This document shows, piece after piece, positions 1 to 9,288 of a stretch of 64,000 nt of DNA. The notes under the pieces were generated by a model that was not told where the DNA came from, searched no databases, and worked only from the letters and a program-made list of their open reading frames with translations. The number at the start of each line of letters is the position of its first letter. The stretch's first letter is position 1. The position numbers and the translations under genes were made by a program. The stretch comes from Lachnospiraceae bacterium XBB1006 (GTDB lineage: Bacteria; Bacillota; Clostridia; Lachnospirales; Lachnospiraceae), in NCBI GenBank assembly GCA_900115795.1, contig FOXT01000004.1:124001-188000 (forward strand), written 5' to 3'.

Positions 1-346
1 CAGTATAACCATTATTGGTGCTTTTCGTGAATTTATTGGTGCCGGACAAATTTTTGGAAAACAAATTTTACCACTGGCAGATGCAGCAACCGGAAAAGCA
101 GGCTATGTACCGATTACCATTTTTGTATTGGCTCCCGGAGCTTTTCTGGTTCTTGGCTCACTGACTGCAATTATTAATGCAATAAACAATAAGAAAAAAG
201 CAGCCGGAAAGCCGGTTGTGGAAGCAGTTGGCTGTGGAGATGGCTGTGCAAGCTGTGCAAGCAAATCGATTTGCCAAACTGCCAATGTGAACCAAACGAC
301 TTCTACTGCAACAAAGGCTGTGGAAGATCATACGGGCGAAGAGTAG
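1..346 (+). CDS. rnfE: RnfE (RsxE) ion-translocating electron transport subunit, 3' part
   Basis: Only the last 114 codons are inside the window; reading frame 2 is open from the first base. The visible part matches the end of the RnfD/E/NqrD-type membrane family: a conserved REF-x-GAG-x-IFG loop followed by a last membrane helix (VPITIFVLAPGAFLVLG). RnfE is an integral membrane subunit of the ferredoxin:NAD+ oxidoreductase that pumps Na+ or H+. After the last helix there is a charged KKK stretch and an extra soluble tail with four cysteines in a C-x3-C-x2-C-x5-C pattern, then a Thr/Glu-rich end. It is followed four bases later by the rnfA reading frame. Confidence 0.9.
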   Translation, partial: SITIIGAFREFIGAGQIFGKQILPLADAATGKAGYVPITIFVLAPGAFLVLGSLTAIINAINNKKKAAGKPVVEAVGCGDGCASCASKSICQTANVNQTTSTATKAVEDHTGEE

Positions 347-359
347 GAGGATGTCAGAT

Positions 360-935
360 ATGGAGAATATTTTATTAATCACCATAGGAGCAGCCCTTGT
401 AAATAACGTAGTATTAAGTCAGTTTTTGGGCCTTTGCCCGTTCCTTGGCGTTTCGAAAAAAGTGGAAACAGCCGCAGGTATGGGTGGCGCAGTTATTTTC
501 GTTATTACACTTGCGTCCTTTGTGTGTGGAATCATCGAAAAATTTATTTTAATTCCGGCGCATCTTGATTATTTAAATACCATTGTATTTATTTTAATCA
601 TTGCAGCACTGGTACAGTTTGTAGAAATGTTTTTGCATAAATCCATGCCATCTTTGTACAATTCCCTTGGTGTGTATCTTCCGTTAATTACAACCAACTG
701 TGCCGTACTTGGTATCGCATTAAAGAACGTGCAAAACGGATATGGAATCTTAACCGGAACCGTAAACGGATTTTTTACAGCAGTAGGATTTTCCATTGCA
801 ATTGTAATCATGGCAGGTATTCGCGAACAAATTGAATACAATGATTTTCCGGAAGCATTCAAAGGCTCCGCGAGTGTTTTGTTTACAGCAGGGTTGATGG
901 CAATTGCATTCTTCGGATTTTCCGGAATTATTTAA
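360..935 (+). CDS. rnfA: RnfA (RsxA) membrane subunit of the Rnf complex
   Basis: The 191-residue hydrophobic protein has the two RnfA/RnfE family signatures: NNVVLSQFLGLCPFLG near residues 15-30 and TTNCAVLGIAL near 111-121. Cys26 and Cys114 in these loops correspond to the paired membrane cysteines that hold a buried iron-sulfur centre in Rnf/Nqr complexes (family knowledge). An ATG at 351 is in frame, but it sits directly against the AGGAGG at 345-350. The ATG at 360 is 9 bases downstream and gives the usual MENILLI start, so it is preferred. It lies between rnfE and rnfB in the standard clostridial order. Confidence 0.93.
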   Translation: MENILLITIGAALVNNVVLSQFLGLCPFLGVSKKVETAAGMGGAVIFVITLASFVCGIIEKFILIPAHLDYLNTIVFILIIAALVQFVEMFLHKSMPSLYNSLGVYLPLITTNCAVLGIALKNVQNGYGILTGTVNGFFTAVGFSIAIVIMAGIREQIEYNDFPEAFKGSASVLFTAGLMAIAFFGFSGII

Positions 936-947
936 GGAGGCGTAAAC

Positions 948-1739
948 ATGACAGAAATTATTATAGCCGGTGCCTTGATTGCCGGAGTTGGTATTTTTAT
1001 CGGCGTCTTCTTGGGCGTTGCCGGCGAAAAATTTGAAGTTGAAGTAGATCCACGCGAAACCCAGATATTGGATGTTTTGCCCGGAAATAACTGTGGTGGT
1101 TGTGGCTATCCGGGATGTTCCGGTTTGGCTGCTGCAATTGTAAAAGGCGAAGCTCCGGTAAATCAATGTCCGGTTGGAGGTGCTCCGGTTGGCGCCAAAA
1201 TTGGTGAAATTATGGGCGTAGCAGCGGAAGAAGGTGTACGCAAGGTTGCTTTTGTTAAATGTATCGGAACCTGCGATAAAGCGAAGAACGATTACGAATA
1301 CATTGGTTTAAAGGATTGTTCCATGGCCAAACGTGTGCCTGGTGGTGGACCAAAATCCTGTAATTATGGTTGTCTTGGATTTGGTTCTTGTGTAAAAGCT
1401 TGTCCGTTTGATGCGATTCACGTTATCAATGGAGTGGCAACCGTAAATCCGGAAGCATGCAAGGCCTGCGGAAAGTGTATCGCAGCTTGTCCAAACGGAT
1501 TAATTGAATTTGTACCATACAATGCCACCCAGATTGTTCAGTGTTCTAATAAGGACATGGGCAAACAGGTTATGCAGGTTTGTCAGGCTGGATGTATTGC
1601 TTGTCACTTATGTGAGAAGAACTGTCCATCGGAGGCGATTACCGTTGAGAATAACATTGCACATATCGATCAGGAAAAATGTACTCATTGCGGTACTTGT
1701 GCAGAGAAATGTCCAAAGAAGGTCATTTTAACAAAATAA
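948..1739 (+). CDS. rnfB: RnfB polyferredoxin subunit of the Rnf complex
   Basis: The 263-residue electron-transfer subunit brings electrons from ferredoxin into the Rnf complex. It has one N-terminal membrane helix (about 4-25) and the RnfB cluster motif with Cys49, Cys52, Cys57 and Cys74. Ferredoxin-type CxxCxxCxxxCP groups follow around residues 142-152, 171-181, 216-226 and 245-255. That is more ferredoxin-like groups than the two of proteobacterial RnfB and fits the clostridial type. It has a strong AAGGAGG ribosome binding site and is the last gene of the rnf operon, followed by a perfect terminator hairpin. Confidence 0.94.
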   Translation: MTEIIIAGALIAGVGIFIGVFLGVAGEKFEVEVDPRETQILDVLPGNNCGGCGYPGCSGLAAAIVKGEAPVNQCPVGGAPVGAKIGEIMGVAAEEGVRKVAFVKCIGTCDKAKNDYEYIGLKDCSMAKRVPGGGPKSCNYGCLGFGSCVKACPFDAIHVINGVATVNPEACKACGKCIAACPNGLIEFVPYNATQIVQCSNKDMGKQVMQVCQAGCIACHLCEKNCPSEAITVENNIAHIDQEKCTHCGTCAEKCPKKVILTK

Positions 1740-1754
1740 GCTGGTTTACCAATC

Positions 1755-1790
1755 AAGTCGGCAGCAAAAAGCTGCCGACTTATTTTTGTT
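1755..1790 (+). terminator. Rho-independent terminator of the rnf operon
   Basis: A perfect 11-bp stem (AAGTCGGCAGC at 1755-1765, GCTGCCGACTT at 1771-1781) with an AAAAA loop is followed by ATTTTTGTTT. Confidence 0.95.
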
Positions 1791-1818
1791 TGCAAAAATG
1801 CTACAAGTTTGCTATACT
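1790..1818 (+). promoter_or_regulatory. Sigma-A type promoter for the DUF896-miaB-ruvAB unit
   Basis: TTGCAA (1790-1795), a 17-base spacer and TATACT (1813-1818) lie about 30 bases before the DUF896 start and directly after the rnf terminator. Confidence 0.75.
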
Positions 1819-1851
1819 TTCATAGGATATGCATTTAGAAAGGAAAAAATT

Positions 1852-2073
1852 ATGACAGAGGAAAAAATTGCTCGTATCAATGAACTTTACCATAAGTCAA
1901 AAGCAGAAGGATTAACGGAAGAAGAGAAGAAAGAACAGTTTACGTTGCGTCAGGAATACATTGCTGCAATTAAAGGAGCGATTGCTTCCCAAATGGAAAA
2001 TGTAAGTGTAGAAGAAGCAGATGGCTCCATTGTCAATGTAAGTGAACGTAGACAACAGAAAGGAAAGAATTAG
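1852..2073 (+). CDS. DUF896 (YnzC/YneP-type) small cytosolic protein
   Basis: A 73-residue charged helical protein. The start MTEEKIARINELYHKSK and the following GLTEEEKKEQ-x-LRQEY pattern are typical of the DUF896 family of Firmicutes, whose members are about 70-80 residues and whose molecular function is not settled. The longer in-frame start at 1786 lies before the promoter, so the ATG at 1852 with an AGAAAGGA ribosome binding site is chosen. miaB follows after only two bases, so the two are probably co-transcribed. Confidence 0.85.
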   Translation: MTEEKIARINELYHKSKAEGLTEEEKKEQFTLRQEYIAAIKGAIASQMENVSVEEADGSIVNVSERRQQKGKN

Positions 2074-2075
2074 AT

Positions 2076-3530
2076 TTGAGTAAGAAAAGAAAAATAAATC
2101 CGGTATTGGAAGCAATTATGGCAGCCGCTCCAGTGGAGGATGCCGCCAGGCAAGAATATTTTATTGATGTTGCACATAAAGAAGTCTTACGATTGAAAGA
2201 AACATTACAAAGGGACCTTACTTGTTGCGTGAACACCTTTGGATGCCAGATGAACGCAAGGGATTCTGAGAAGATTCTTGGCGTTTTAGAGAAGGCAGGC
2301 TATGTTCCATCTGAAGACGAACATGCAGATTTTGTAATATATAATACTTGTACCGTACGAGAGAATGCCTGCAATCGTGTATACGGACGCTTGGGATATT
2401 TGAGTACGTTAAAGAAAAAGAATGCGGCGATGAAGATTGCTCTTTGTGGTTGCATGATGCAGGAAGAACACGTTCGTGAGAAAATTCATCAAAGTTATCC
2501 CTTTGTGGATCTTGTTTTCGGAACACATAACATTTATCAATTTTCCGAGCTATTGGTAATGGCTTTATTTTGTGATTATCAGGTTGTAGAAGTGATAGAA
2601 GGAAGCGATAAAATCGTAGAGGAACTTCCAATTGTCCGCAAGTACGCCTATAAATCCGGAGTAAACATTACCTTTGGATGCAATAATTTTTGCAGTTACT
2701 GTATTGTGCCGTATGTACGTGGACGTGAGAAAAGTCGTGAGCCAAAGGATATTCTTCGTGAAATAGAAACACTTGCTGCAGACGGTGTTGTAGAAGTAAT
2801 GCTTCTCGGACAAAATGTTAATTCCTACGGAAAAGGATTAAAGGATCCCATTACCTTTGCTCAGCTCTTGCAAGAGGTAGAAAAGATTGACGGAATTGAA
2901 CGGATTCGTTTTATGACATCGCATCCAAAGGATTTGTCCGATGAATTAATTGAAGTAATGGCTAATTCCAAGAAGATATGCCGTCATCTGCATTTGCCGG
3001 TACAATCCGGAAGCAGTAGAATTTTGAAAATAATGAATCGACATTATGATCGGGAACATTATTTAAATCTTGTAAACAAAATTCGTGAAAAATTACCGGA
3101 TGTAGCGCTTACAACGGATATTATTGTAGGATTTCCCGGTGAAACCGAAGAGGACTTTTTAGAAACGTTATCCTTGGTAAAAGAAGTAGAATACGATAGT
3201 GCCTTTACCTTTATTTATTCAAAGCGAAGCGGTACACCTGCGGCCACCATGCCTGATCAGGTTCCCGAGGATGTTGTAAAAGATCGGTTTGACCGCCTTT
3301 TGAAAGCAGTACAGGAGATATCCGAGAAGAAAGCAAACGTATTAGAAGGACAGGATGTAACCGTATTAGTAGAATCTGTAAATGAGCAGGACCCAAACCT
3401 TGTGACCGGTCGTTTAAGTAACAATTCAATTGTACATTTCCCTGGTGAGAAAACGTTGATTGGTAAATTTGTTACGGTTCATTTGGACACATGTAAAGGA
3501 TTTTACTATTTGGGTACAAAAGTAAACTAG
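2076..3530 (+). CDS. miaB: tRNA-2-methylthio-N6-dimethylallyladenosine synthase MiaB
   Basis: A radical-SAM methylthiotransferase that adds the 2-methylthio group to i6A37 of tRNAs. At 484 residues it has the N-terminal UPF0004 domain beginning near residue 48 (VNTFGCQMNARDSE), the radical-SAM CxxxCxxC at Cys202, Cys206 and Cys209, and a C-terminal TRAM region after about 420. QSGS and TTDIIVGFPGE are conserved MiaB blocks. The start is a TTG with AGAAAGGAAAG about 10 bases upstream; a later ATG at 2118 would still leave the domains whole. It sits directly before ruvAB; mutS and mutL, which often follow miaB in Clostridia, are not here. Confidence 0.94.
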   Translation: MSKKRKINPVLEAIMAAAPVEDAARQEYFIDVAHKEVLRLKETLQRDLTCCVNTFGCQMNARDSEKILGVLEKAGYVPSEDEHADFVIYNTCTVRENACNRVYGRLGYLSTLKKKNAAMKIALCGCMMQEEHVREKIHQSYPFVDLVFGTHNIYQFSELLVMALFCDYQVVEVIEGSDKIVEELPIVRKYAYKSGVNITFGCNNFCSYCIVPYVRGREKSREPKDILREIETLAADGVVEVMLLGQNVNSYGKGLKDPITFAQLLQEVEKIDGIERIRFMTSHPKDLSDELIEVMANSKKICRHLHLPVQSGSSRILKIMNRHYDREHYLNLVNKIREKLPDVALTTDIIVGFPGETEEDFLETLSLVKEVEYDSAFTFIYSKRSGTPAATMPDQVPEDVVKDRFDRLLKAVQEISEKKANVLEGQDVTVLVESVNEQDPNLVTGRLSNNSIVHFPGEKTLIGKFVTVHLDTCKGFYYLGTKVN

Positions 3531-3542
3531 AGGACAAAGAGA

Positions 3543-4148
3543 ATGTATGCATTTTTAAAAGGACGAATGGATGACCTTGCGGATGGCGTTGTAACCATTG
3601 ACGTATCCGGTGTTGGTTACGAAGTGTTTGTACCGGGAAGCGTCGTTGATAAACTTCCTTCCGTTGGAAATGAGGTTAAATTGTATACGTACTTAAACGT
3701 GCGAGAAGATGCGCTATTGTTATATGGTTTTTTAACAAAAGATGACAAACGTATTTTTCAAACACTTTTAGGTGTAAGCGGCATTGGTCCGAAGGGAGCG
3801 TTATCTATTTTGTCAGCCATGTCGTCAGACGAATTGAAATTTGCCATTTTATCAGGTGACGACAAGCAGATTGCAAAGGCACCCGGTATCGGAAAAAAAA
3901 TGGCCCAGAAATTAATTATTGAATTGAAAGATAAATTAGATCTAGCTGAAACACTTGCTTCTTCCGTTGAACATGCCCAAGTCGAAGATGCCGCCACAAA
4001 AAGTGCGAAGAGCGATGCCATCAGTGCGCTTGTTGCGCTGGGCTATTCTGCAACTGAGAGTATGCGTGCCGTTTCAGATTGCGCAATCACTTCCGACATG
4101 GATGTAGAAGCAATATTAAAACAGGCACTTAAGAAGCTTGCATTTTAG
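3543..4148 (+). CDS. ruvA: Holliday junction branch migration protein RuvA
   Basis: A 201-residue DNA-junction-binding subunit that loads the RuvB motor on Holliday junctions. Visible are the N-terminal OB fold ([15 protein letters not shown]), two helix-hairpin-helix units ([16 protein letters not shown] around 77-92 and [19 protein letters not shown] around 110-128) and a C-terminal UBA-like domain III ([12 protein letters not shown]). The start is an ATG 12 bases after miaB. ruvB follows after 20 bases, the usual pair. Confidence 0.96.
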   Translation: MYAFLKGRMDDLADGVVTIDVSGVGYEVFVPGSVVDKLPSVGNEVKLYTYLNVREDALLLYGFLTKDDKRIFQTLLGVSGIGPKGALSILSAMSSDELKFAILSGDDKQIAKAPGIGKKMAQKLIIELKDKLDLAETLASSVEHAQVEDAATKSAKSDAISALVALGYSATESMRAVSDCAITSDMDVEAILKQALKKLAF

Positions 4149-4168
4149 CAAAGAGTGAGGATGTTCGC

Positions 4169-5167
4169 ATGGAAAAACGGATTATATCGACGCAATTATT
4201 AGAAGAAGACAAGGTTGTAGATAACAACCTTCGCCCCCAGCGACTAGATGAATACATTGGTCAGGAAAAAGTTAAGAATAATCTAAAAGTATACATAGAG
4301 GCAGCGAAAGAGCGAAACGAACCGCTTGATCATGTTTTGTTTTACGGACCTCCGGGGCTTGGTAAAACAACGCTTTCCGGTATCATTGCCAATGAAATGG
4401 GCGTGAATGTCAAAATCACATCCGGGCCTGCAATTCAAAAGCCTGGAGAAATGGCCTCTATTTTAAATAATCTAGGGGAAGGTGATTTACTTTTTGTTGA
4501 TGAGATTCACCGTCTAAATCGACAAGTGGAAGAGGTTCTTTATCCTGCTATGGAGGATTACGCCATTGATATCATGATTGGAAAGGGAACAACTGCGCGT
4601 TCCATTCGTTTGGATTTGCCCAAGTTCACTTTGGTTGGTGCAACTACCCGTGCAGGTCTTTTATCTGCACCGTTACGTGATCGCTTTGGTGTAGTGAATC
4701 ATTTGGAATTTTACACGCCGGAGGAATTACAGGTTATCATTGAACAGTCTGCTAAGAAATTACAGGTAACGATAGATAAGGACGGTGCGTATGAGTTGGC
4801 TCGTCGTTCCAGGGGAACGCCACGTCTTGCAAATCGTTTATTAAAGCGGGTTCGTGATTTTGCACAAGTAAAATACCAAGGTGTTATTACCAAATCGGTA
4901 GCGGATGAAGTACTTAATCTCTTAGAAGTTGACAGTTTGGGCTTAGATAAGAATGACCAGACCATTTTACTAACTATGATTGATAAATTTCATGGAGGAC
5001 CTCTTGGATTGGACACCTTAGCAGCTGCAATCGGAGAAGACTCCGGTACAATAGAAGATGTCTATGAACCATACCTTGTGCAGAATGGTTTTATACTGCG
5101 TACGCCCAGAGGACGCATGGTAACCGATTTCGCTTATGAGCATTTTCATCGAAATCGTGAAGTATAA
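4169..5167 (+). CDS. ruvB: Holliday junction branch migration ATPase RuvB
   Basis: A 332-residue AAA+ motor of branch migration. Walker [10 protein letters not shown] is at residues 60-68, Walker [11 protein letters not shown] around 107-116, a sensor GATTRAG is near 157, and the arginine-finger region LRDRFGVV lies just after it. The C-terminal winged helix ends in [15 protein letters not shown]. Length and order are typical. It is the last gene of this unit; a new promoter follows at once. Confidence 0.97.
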   Translation: MEKRIISTQLLEEDKVVDNNLRPQRLDEYIGQEKVKNNLKVYIEAAKERNEPLDHVLFYGPPGLGKTTLSGIIANEMGVNVKITSGPAIQKPGEMASILNNLGEGDLLFVDEIHRLNRQVEEVLYPAMEDYAIDIMIGKGTTARSIRLDLPKFTLVGATTRAGLLSAPLRDRFGVVNHLEFYTPEELQVIIEQSAKKLQVTIDKDGAYELARRSRGTPRLANRLLKRVRDFAQVKYQGVITKSVADEVLNLLEVDSLGLDKNDQTILLTMIDKFHGGPLGLDTLAAAIGEDSGTIEDVYEPYLVQNGFILRTPRGRMVTDFAYEHFHRNREV

Positions 5168-5181
5168 TCTTCTGAAAAAGG

Positions 5182-5210
5182 TTGTCATTTTTTGTGCAAA
5201 AGGGTATAAT
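5182..5210 (+). promoter_or_regulatory. Sigma-A type promoter for zapA
   Basis: TTGTCA (5182-5187), a 17-base spacer and a perfect TATAAT (5205-5210) lie about 60 bases before zapA. Confidence 0.85.
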
Positions 5211-5268
5211 GGACTATATCTTTAGAAAATAAATGTTTTTACGATCGATAGAATAGGATGGATAGAGT

Positions 5269-5688
5269 ATGACGACGAAGTCAAATGCAGAAGTTATCAT
5301 AGGCGGCAAAGTTTATACTTTAAGTGGGTATGAAAGCGAAGAATACATGCAAAAAGTCGCCTCATTCATAAATAAGAAACTAGAAGAACTGTCCACTACC
5401 ATGGAAGGTTATAATCATTTGTCTATGGAACAGAAGGCATTGATTATGGAACTTAATTTAGCAGATGAATATTTTAAATCGCGCGAACGTGTAGAGCAAT
5501 TAGAAGAAGATTTAGAAGAGTTTAAGAAGGGACAAGCTGAGATGAAGCATGAATTGATTTCTCTTCAAATTAAACTAGACACCATGAAGGACAGTATTCT
5601 GGAATTGGAGTCTAAGAACAAAGAGCTTACCCACGTGAAAGAGCAATTGGAAGCTTCATTAGAGGACAAGTTACTTGGAAATTCATAA
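5269..5688 (+). CDS. zapA: Cell division protein ZapA
   Basis: A 139-residue FtsZ-bundling protein. The N-terminal ZapA fold is recognisable from VIIGGKVYTLSGYESEEYMQKVA and the LAL-like MELNLADEYFK stretch. The C-terminal half is a long coiled coil (roughly 75-135) rich in Glu, Lys and Leu heptads. It has its own strong promoter and is followed by a perfect hairpin, so it is probably largely monocistronic. The U32-family gene that follows often neighbours zapA in Clostridia. Confidence 0.88.
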   Translation: MTTKSNAEVIIGGKVYTLSGYESEEYMQKVASFINKKLEELSTTMEGYNHLSMEQKALIMELNLADEYFKSRERVEQLEEDLEEFKKGQAEMKHELISLQIKLDTMKDSILELESKNKELTHVKEQLEASLEDKLLGNS

Positions 5689-5698
5689 AGATTGAATC

Positions 5699-5745
5699 AA
5701 CTCCATTTTGTAAAACGGACAAAATGGAGTTATTTCTATTGTTTT
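5699..5745 (+). terminator. Terminator hairpin after zapA
   Basis: A perfect 13-bp inverted repeat (AACTCCATTTTGT 5699-5711, ACAAAATGGAGTT 5719-5731) with a 7-base loop is followed by a broken T-rich tract. Confidence 0.75.
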
Positions 5746-5773
5746 GATTTTAGATAAAAGAAGGGAACTACCT

Positions 5774-7909
5774 ATGAAACACGAATTATTAGCACCTGCC
5801 GGCAATTTATCTATTTTTTATGCTGTCATCAACGCAGGCGCAGATGCGGTTTATGTTGGCGGACCTCGTTTTGGTGCCCGGGCATATGCCAAAAATTTTA
5901 CAACCGAAGAGTTAGTCGAAGCGATAACCTATGCACATCTACAGAACGTGAAGGTATATATGACGGTAAATACGTTAATAAAGGAATCCGAGTTGGACGA
6001 TTGTATTGCAATGATGGTTCCATTTTATGAAGCCGGACTTGATGGCGTTATTCTTCAGGATATGGGGGTTTTGCATGCATTTCGTTCCCATTTTCCGGGT
6101 ATGGAACTACATGCAAGTACCCAGATGTCTGTTAGCAACGTAGATGGTGCGAAAATGTTAAAAGAAGCCGGAATTGTAAGAATTGTTCCTTCCCGGGAAT
6201 TATCTTTAGAAGAAATTCAACGCATACATAAAGAAGCTGAGATTGAAATAGAATCCTTTATCCACGGCGCCTTGTGTTATTGCTATTCCGGTCAATGTTT
6301 AATGAGTAGTTTTATAGGTGGCAGAAGTGGAAATCGTGGCCGGTGTGCCCAACCCTGTCGTTTGCCTTATGAGGTAATGGATCAAGCGTTTAAGCGGATA
6401 CGTCCCAGCAGCCCTATTCTCAGTTTAAAAGATTTGTGCACCATCCATTTTTTACCGGAACTATTAGATGCCGGTATTTATTCGTTGAAGATTGAAGGGC
6501 GTATGAAGCAGGCATCCTATGCCTATACAGTTGTTTCAATTTATCGAAAATATCTCGATTATTATGAGCAGTATGGTGCAAAAGGGTATCAGGTTAGCAA
6601 AGAAGATTATGATGCTTTGCTAGCAGCCGGCAATCGCGATGGATTTACCGATGGGTATTATCATCGCCACAATGGACAAGAGATGTTAACAAAAACCTCC
6701 TCCGCCCATGCCAGCAGTGAGGGGACGCGAAAAGAAGACTCTTTAAGCACGAAGAAAAAGGTTGCAATAGAAGGGGTTTGTACACTGTTGTGCAACGAAG
6801 CCGCTACGCTATCTGTGCGTGCTTGTGGCTGTACCGCTACGGTTACAGGAGCCGTTGTGCAAGCGGCAAACAAAAAAGGATTATTAGAAGAGCAAATTAA
6901 TAAACAACTTATGAAAACCGGCGAAAGCGATTATGAATGGAAATCGCTTTCTATCAAAATGGATGACCGGATATTTCTGCCGGTTTCTGTATTAAATCAG
7001 TTGCGCCGGGAAGCATTTGCGAAAATAACAGAATTATTAACAGTACGCCGCAGGTACGAAAAACCACTTACGTCAACGGTCATGGCTCCTTCATTACCAA
7101 TGGAAAACCAACGGGTATCCATTCTGGTGCGCACTTGTTCACAACTTCGCATTGCCCTTTCCAAGGACTATGTAAAACGAATTTATGTGGAACTCACCAC
7201 GTTTACAAAAGAGGAAGAACCCATGCTTCATACATTGATGAAAGAGGGATTTGAACGTGGTGTGGAGATGTATTGCGCCATGCCTTACATTTTTCGCAAA
7301 AAGAATGCGGATGCATTCGAAAAGCAATGGCAGAGTTTTCGCGATGTTACCACAGGTCTTTTGGCTCGTTCTTATGATGGATTGGCTTATGGATGCCGAC
7401 AGTCTGTTCCGGTGATTGCCGACGCATCCTTATATTGTATGAATACCCTTGCAAAACTGCAACTGAAGCAATTTCACGCTGAGGAAATAACCTTATCCGT
7501 CGAATTGCGTAAACAGGAAATGAAACCTTTATTCGCTGCGGATGCTGAGTGCATACTATATGGACGCATACCAATGATGATTACTGCAGGATGCGTCAAC
7601 AAAAACACAAAACAATGTCAGGAAAAACCGGGATTTTTATATCTAAAAGACCGCAAGGGGTATGTATTTCCGGTGCGAAATGAATGTCGTGGATGTTATA
7701 ATATTGTGTATAATAGTACACCTACCTGCCTTTTTGCCAAAGGGAAGGAATTTTCCGGAAATCATGCTGTCCGATTGCAGTTTTCTGTAGAAGAAGATGC
7801 ACAGATGAAACAGGTACTTTCTGTTTTTGAACAAAATGTGCTTGGACGACCCGGAACAGAAAAAATAGAACACTTTACATGGGGACACTTTAAACGTGGC
7901 GTGGAATAG
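5774..7909 (+). CDS. Peptidase U32 family protein, RlhA-like
   Basis: A 711-residue member of the U32 (PrtC/YdcP) family. In this family RlhA hydroxylates 23S rRNA and others act in tRNA or ubiquinone hydroxylation, so RNA modification is more likely than proteolysis (inference). The N-terminal barrel begins ELLAPAGN and carries the family signature around ESFIHGALCYCYSGQC and NRGRCAQPCRLPY, whose cysteines can hold an Fe-S cluster. A C-terminal half of the DUF3656 type follows, with a late cysteine pair (ECRGC). The track-level start at 5744 is a TTG; the ATG at 5774 with AGAAGGGA upstream is preferred. Confidence 0.85.
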   Translation: MKHELLAPAGNLSIFYAVINAGADAVYVGGPRFGARAYAKNFTTEELVEAITYAHLQNVKVYMTVNTLIKESELDDCIAMMVPFYEAGLDGVILQDMGVLHAFRSHFPGMELHASTQMSVSNVDGAKMLKEAGIVRIVPSRELSLEEIQRIHKEAEIEIESFIHGALCYCYSGQCLMSSFIGGRSGNRGRCAQPCRLPYEVMDQAFKRIRPSSPILSLKDLCTIHFLPELLDAGIYSLKIEGRMKQASYAYTVVSIYRKYLDYYEQYGAKGYQVSKEDYDALLAAGNRDGFTDGYYHRHNGQEMLTKTSSAHASSEGTRKEDSLSTKKKVAIEGVCTLLCNEAATLSVRACGCTATVTGAVVQAANKKGLLEEQINKQLMKTGESDYEWKSLSIKMDDRIFLPVSVLNQLRREAFAKITELLTVRRRYEKPLTSTVMAPSLPMENQRVSILVRTCSQLRIALSKDYVKRIYVELTTFTKEEEPMLHTLMKEGFERGVEMYCAMPYIFRKKNADAFEKQWQSFRDVTTGLLARSYDGLAYGCRQSVPVIADASLYCMNTLAKLQLKQFHAEEITLSVELRKQEMKPLFAADAECILYGRIPMMITAGCVNKNTKQCQEKPGFLYLKDRKGYVFPVRNECRGCYNIVYNSTPTCLFAKGKEFSGNHAVRLQFSVEEDAQMKQVLSVFEQNVLGRPGTEKIEHFTWGHFKRGVE

Positions 7910-7917
7910 GAGCAGAT

Positions 7918-9288
7918 ATGATACAAATTATTGTTCAATTATCAAAAATTATAATGATTTTCTTAATCGGGTTGTACACCATCGAAGCATTTTCAAGTAT
8001 GCGTCGTAAAGATCCGGTTATTCGGGAACAGATTATTAAACGGCAACGAATATTTATGTATATGCTGCATTTTTTAGGATATATGGTTATGTTTACCGTA
8101 CAGGAGGATATAAAATATATCTTGTTTTATGCAGTCCAAGTGTTAGTTTTTTCGATATTTTTGACATTGTATGACCTGTTCTACGAAAAAGCATCCGGGC
8201 TCGTAGTCAACAATATGGTCATTTTGCTAATGATTGGAATGCTGATTTTAACCCGATTAAGTTTCGATAATGCCATGCGCCAATTTGCATTTATGTTTGG
8301 CGGAATGGTAATGTGTACATTGGTTCCTTTTGTTATTCATAAAATGACATTTTTAAGCAAATTAACCATTCTGTTTGGTATTTTGGGTATCGCTGCGCTT
8401 GTAGCCGTATTGATTTACGCCCGTGTTAGTTACGGAGCAAAATTGTCTATTTCTCTCGGCGCAGTTTCGATTCAGCCATCTGAATTTGTAAAGATTACCT
8501 ATGTACTTTTTGTGGCAGGAATGTTGTATCGTGACACATCCTTCCGCCAGGTTGTTATTACAACCATTGTAGCTGCAATACATGTTTTGGTATTGGTAGC
8601 TTCCCGTGATTTAGGAAGTGCGTTAATTTATTTTATTGCATATATGGTGATTACGTATGTTGCAACCAAGGATATTCGCTACCTGCTGTTAATTATGGTT
8701 GGTGGAGTACTTGCTGCTATTGGTGGGTATTTTCTTTTTTCACACGTGCGAATACGTGTGTTGGCATGGAAAAATCCTTTTGCACCGGGCGTGATTGCCA
8801 ATGAGGGCTGTCAAGTTGCGCAATCCCTATTTGCAATAGGTACCGGAGGATTTCTTGGGCTAGGACTCTACCAGGGCATGCCAAAAACCATTCCGGTAGT
8901 AGAACAGGATTTTGTATTTTCAGCAATTTCTGAAGAAATGGGATTGATTTTTGCGTTATGTATGTTGTTGATTTGCATCTGCTGCTTTATGATGTTTTTA
9001 AACGTTGCCATGCAAATGCGAAATCAATACTATAAGTTAGTTGCGTTAGGACTCGGTTGTGTGTACGGATTTCAGGTTTTCCTAACCGTAGGTGGCGTGA
9101 CCAAATTTATACCGTCAACAGGAGTGACCCTTCCACTTGTAAGTAGCGGCGGAAGTTCGCTCGTTAGTACGGTAATGATTTTTTCGATTATAGAAGGATT
9201 GTATATTTTAAGAGAAGAAGAAGGTGAGCAGATTGAAAGAAAAAGACGAAAACGTAAAGATACAAGAAAAAAGGTCACAGAAAAATAA
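7918..9288 (+). CDS. FtsW/RodA/SpoVE family peptidoglycan glycosyltransferase
   Basis: A 456-residue polytopic membrane protein. It shows the SEDS family blocks: QPSEFVKITY, ASRDLGSALIYF, and the C-terminal TGVTLPLVSSGGSSL. SEDS proteins polymerise lipid II glycan strands together with a class B PBP. The next gene is exactly such a PBP and overlaps it by about 56 bases, so the two probably form one synthase pair. It has about ten predicted membrane helices and a basic C-terminal tail. Whether it serves division, elongation or sporulation cannot be told from sequence; a second SEDS gene lies at 54647-55768. Confidence 0.9.
   Translation: MIQIIVQLSKIIMIFLIGLYTIEAFSSMRRKDPVIREQIIKRQRIFMYMLHFLGYMVMFTVQEDIKYILFYAVQVLVFSIFLTLYDLFYEKASGLVVNNMVILLMIGMLILTRLSFDNAMRQFAFMFGGMVMCTLVPFVIHKMTFLSKLTILFGILGIAALVAVLIYARVSYGAKLSISLGAVSIQPSEFVKITYVLFVAGMLYRDTSFRQVVITTIVAAIHVLVLVASRDLGSALIYFIAYMVITYVATKDIRYLLLIMVGGVLAAIGGYFLFSHVRIRVLAWKNPFAPGVIANEGCQVAQSLFAIGTGGFLGLGLYQGMPKTIPVVEQDFVFSAISEEMGLIFALCMLLICICCFMMFLNVAMQMRNQYYKLVALGLGCVYGFQVFLTVGGVTKFIPSTGVTLPLVSSGGSSLVSTVMIFSIIEGLYILREEEGEQIERKRRKRKDTRKKVTEK

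Noticed and set aside
750-1166. 138-codon open frame on the minus strand
   Set aside because: It covers rnfA and rnfB, has no ribosome binding site and its translation is rich in Asn, Cys and Ser as expected for an antisense shadow.
5744-5773. TTG start for the U32 protein
   Set aside because: It overlaps the end of the terminator tail and lacks a ribosome binding site; ATG at 5774 fits better.
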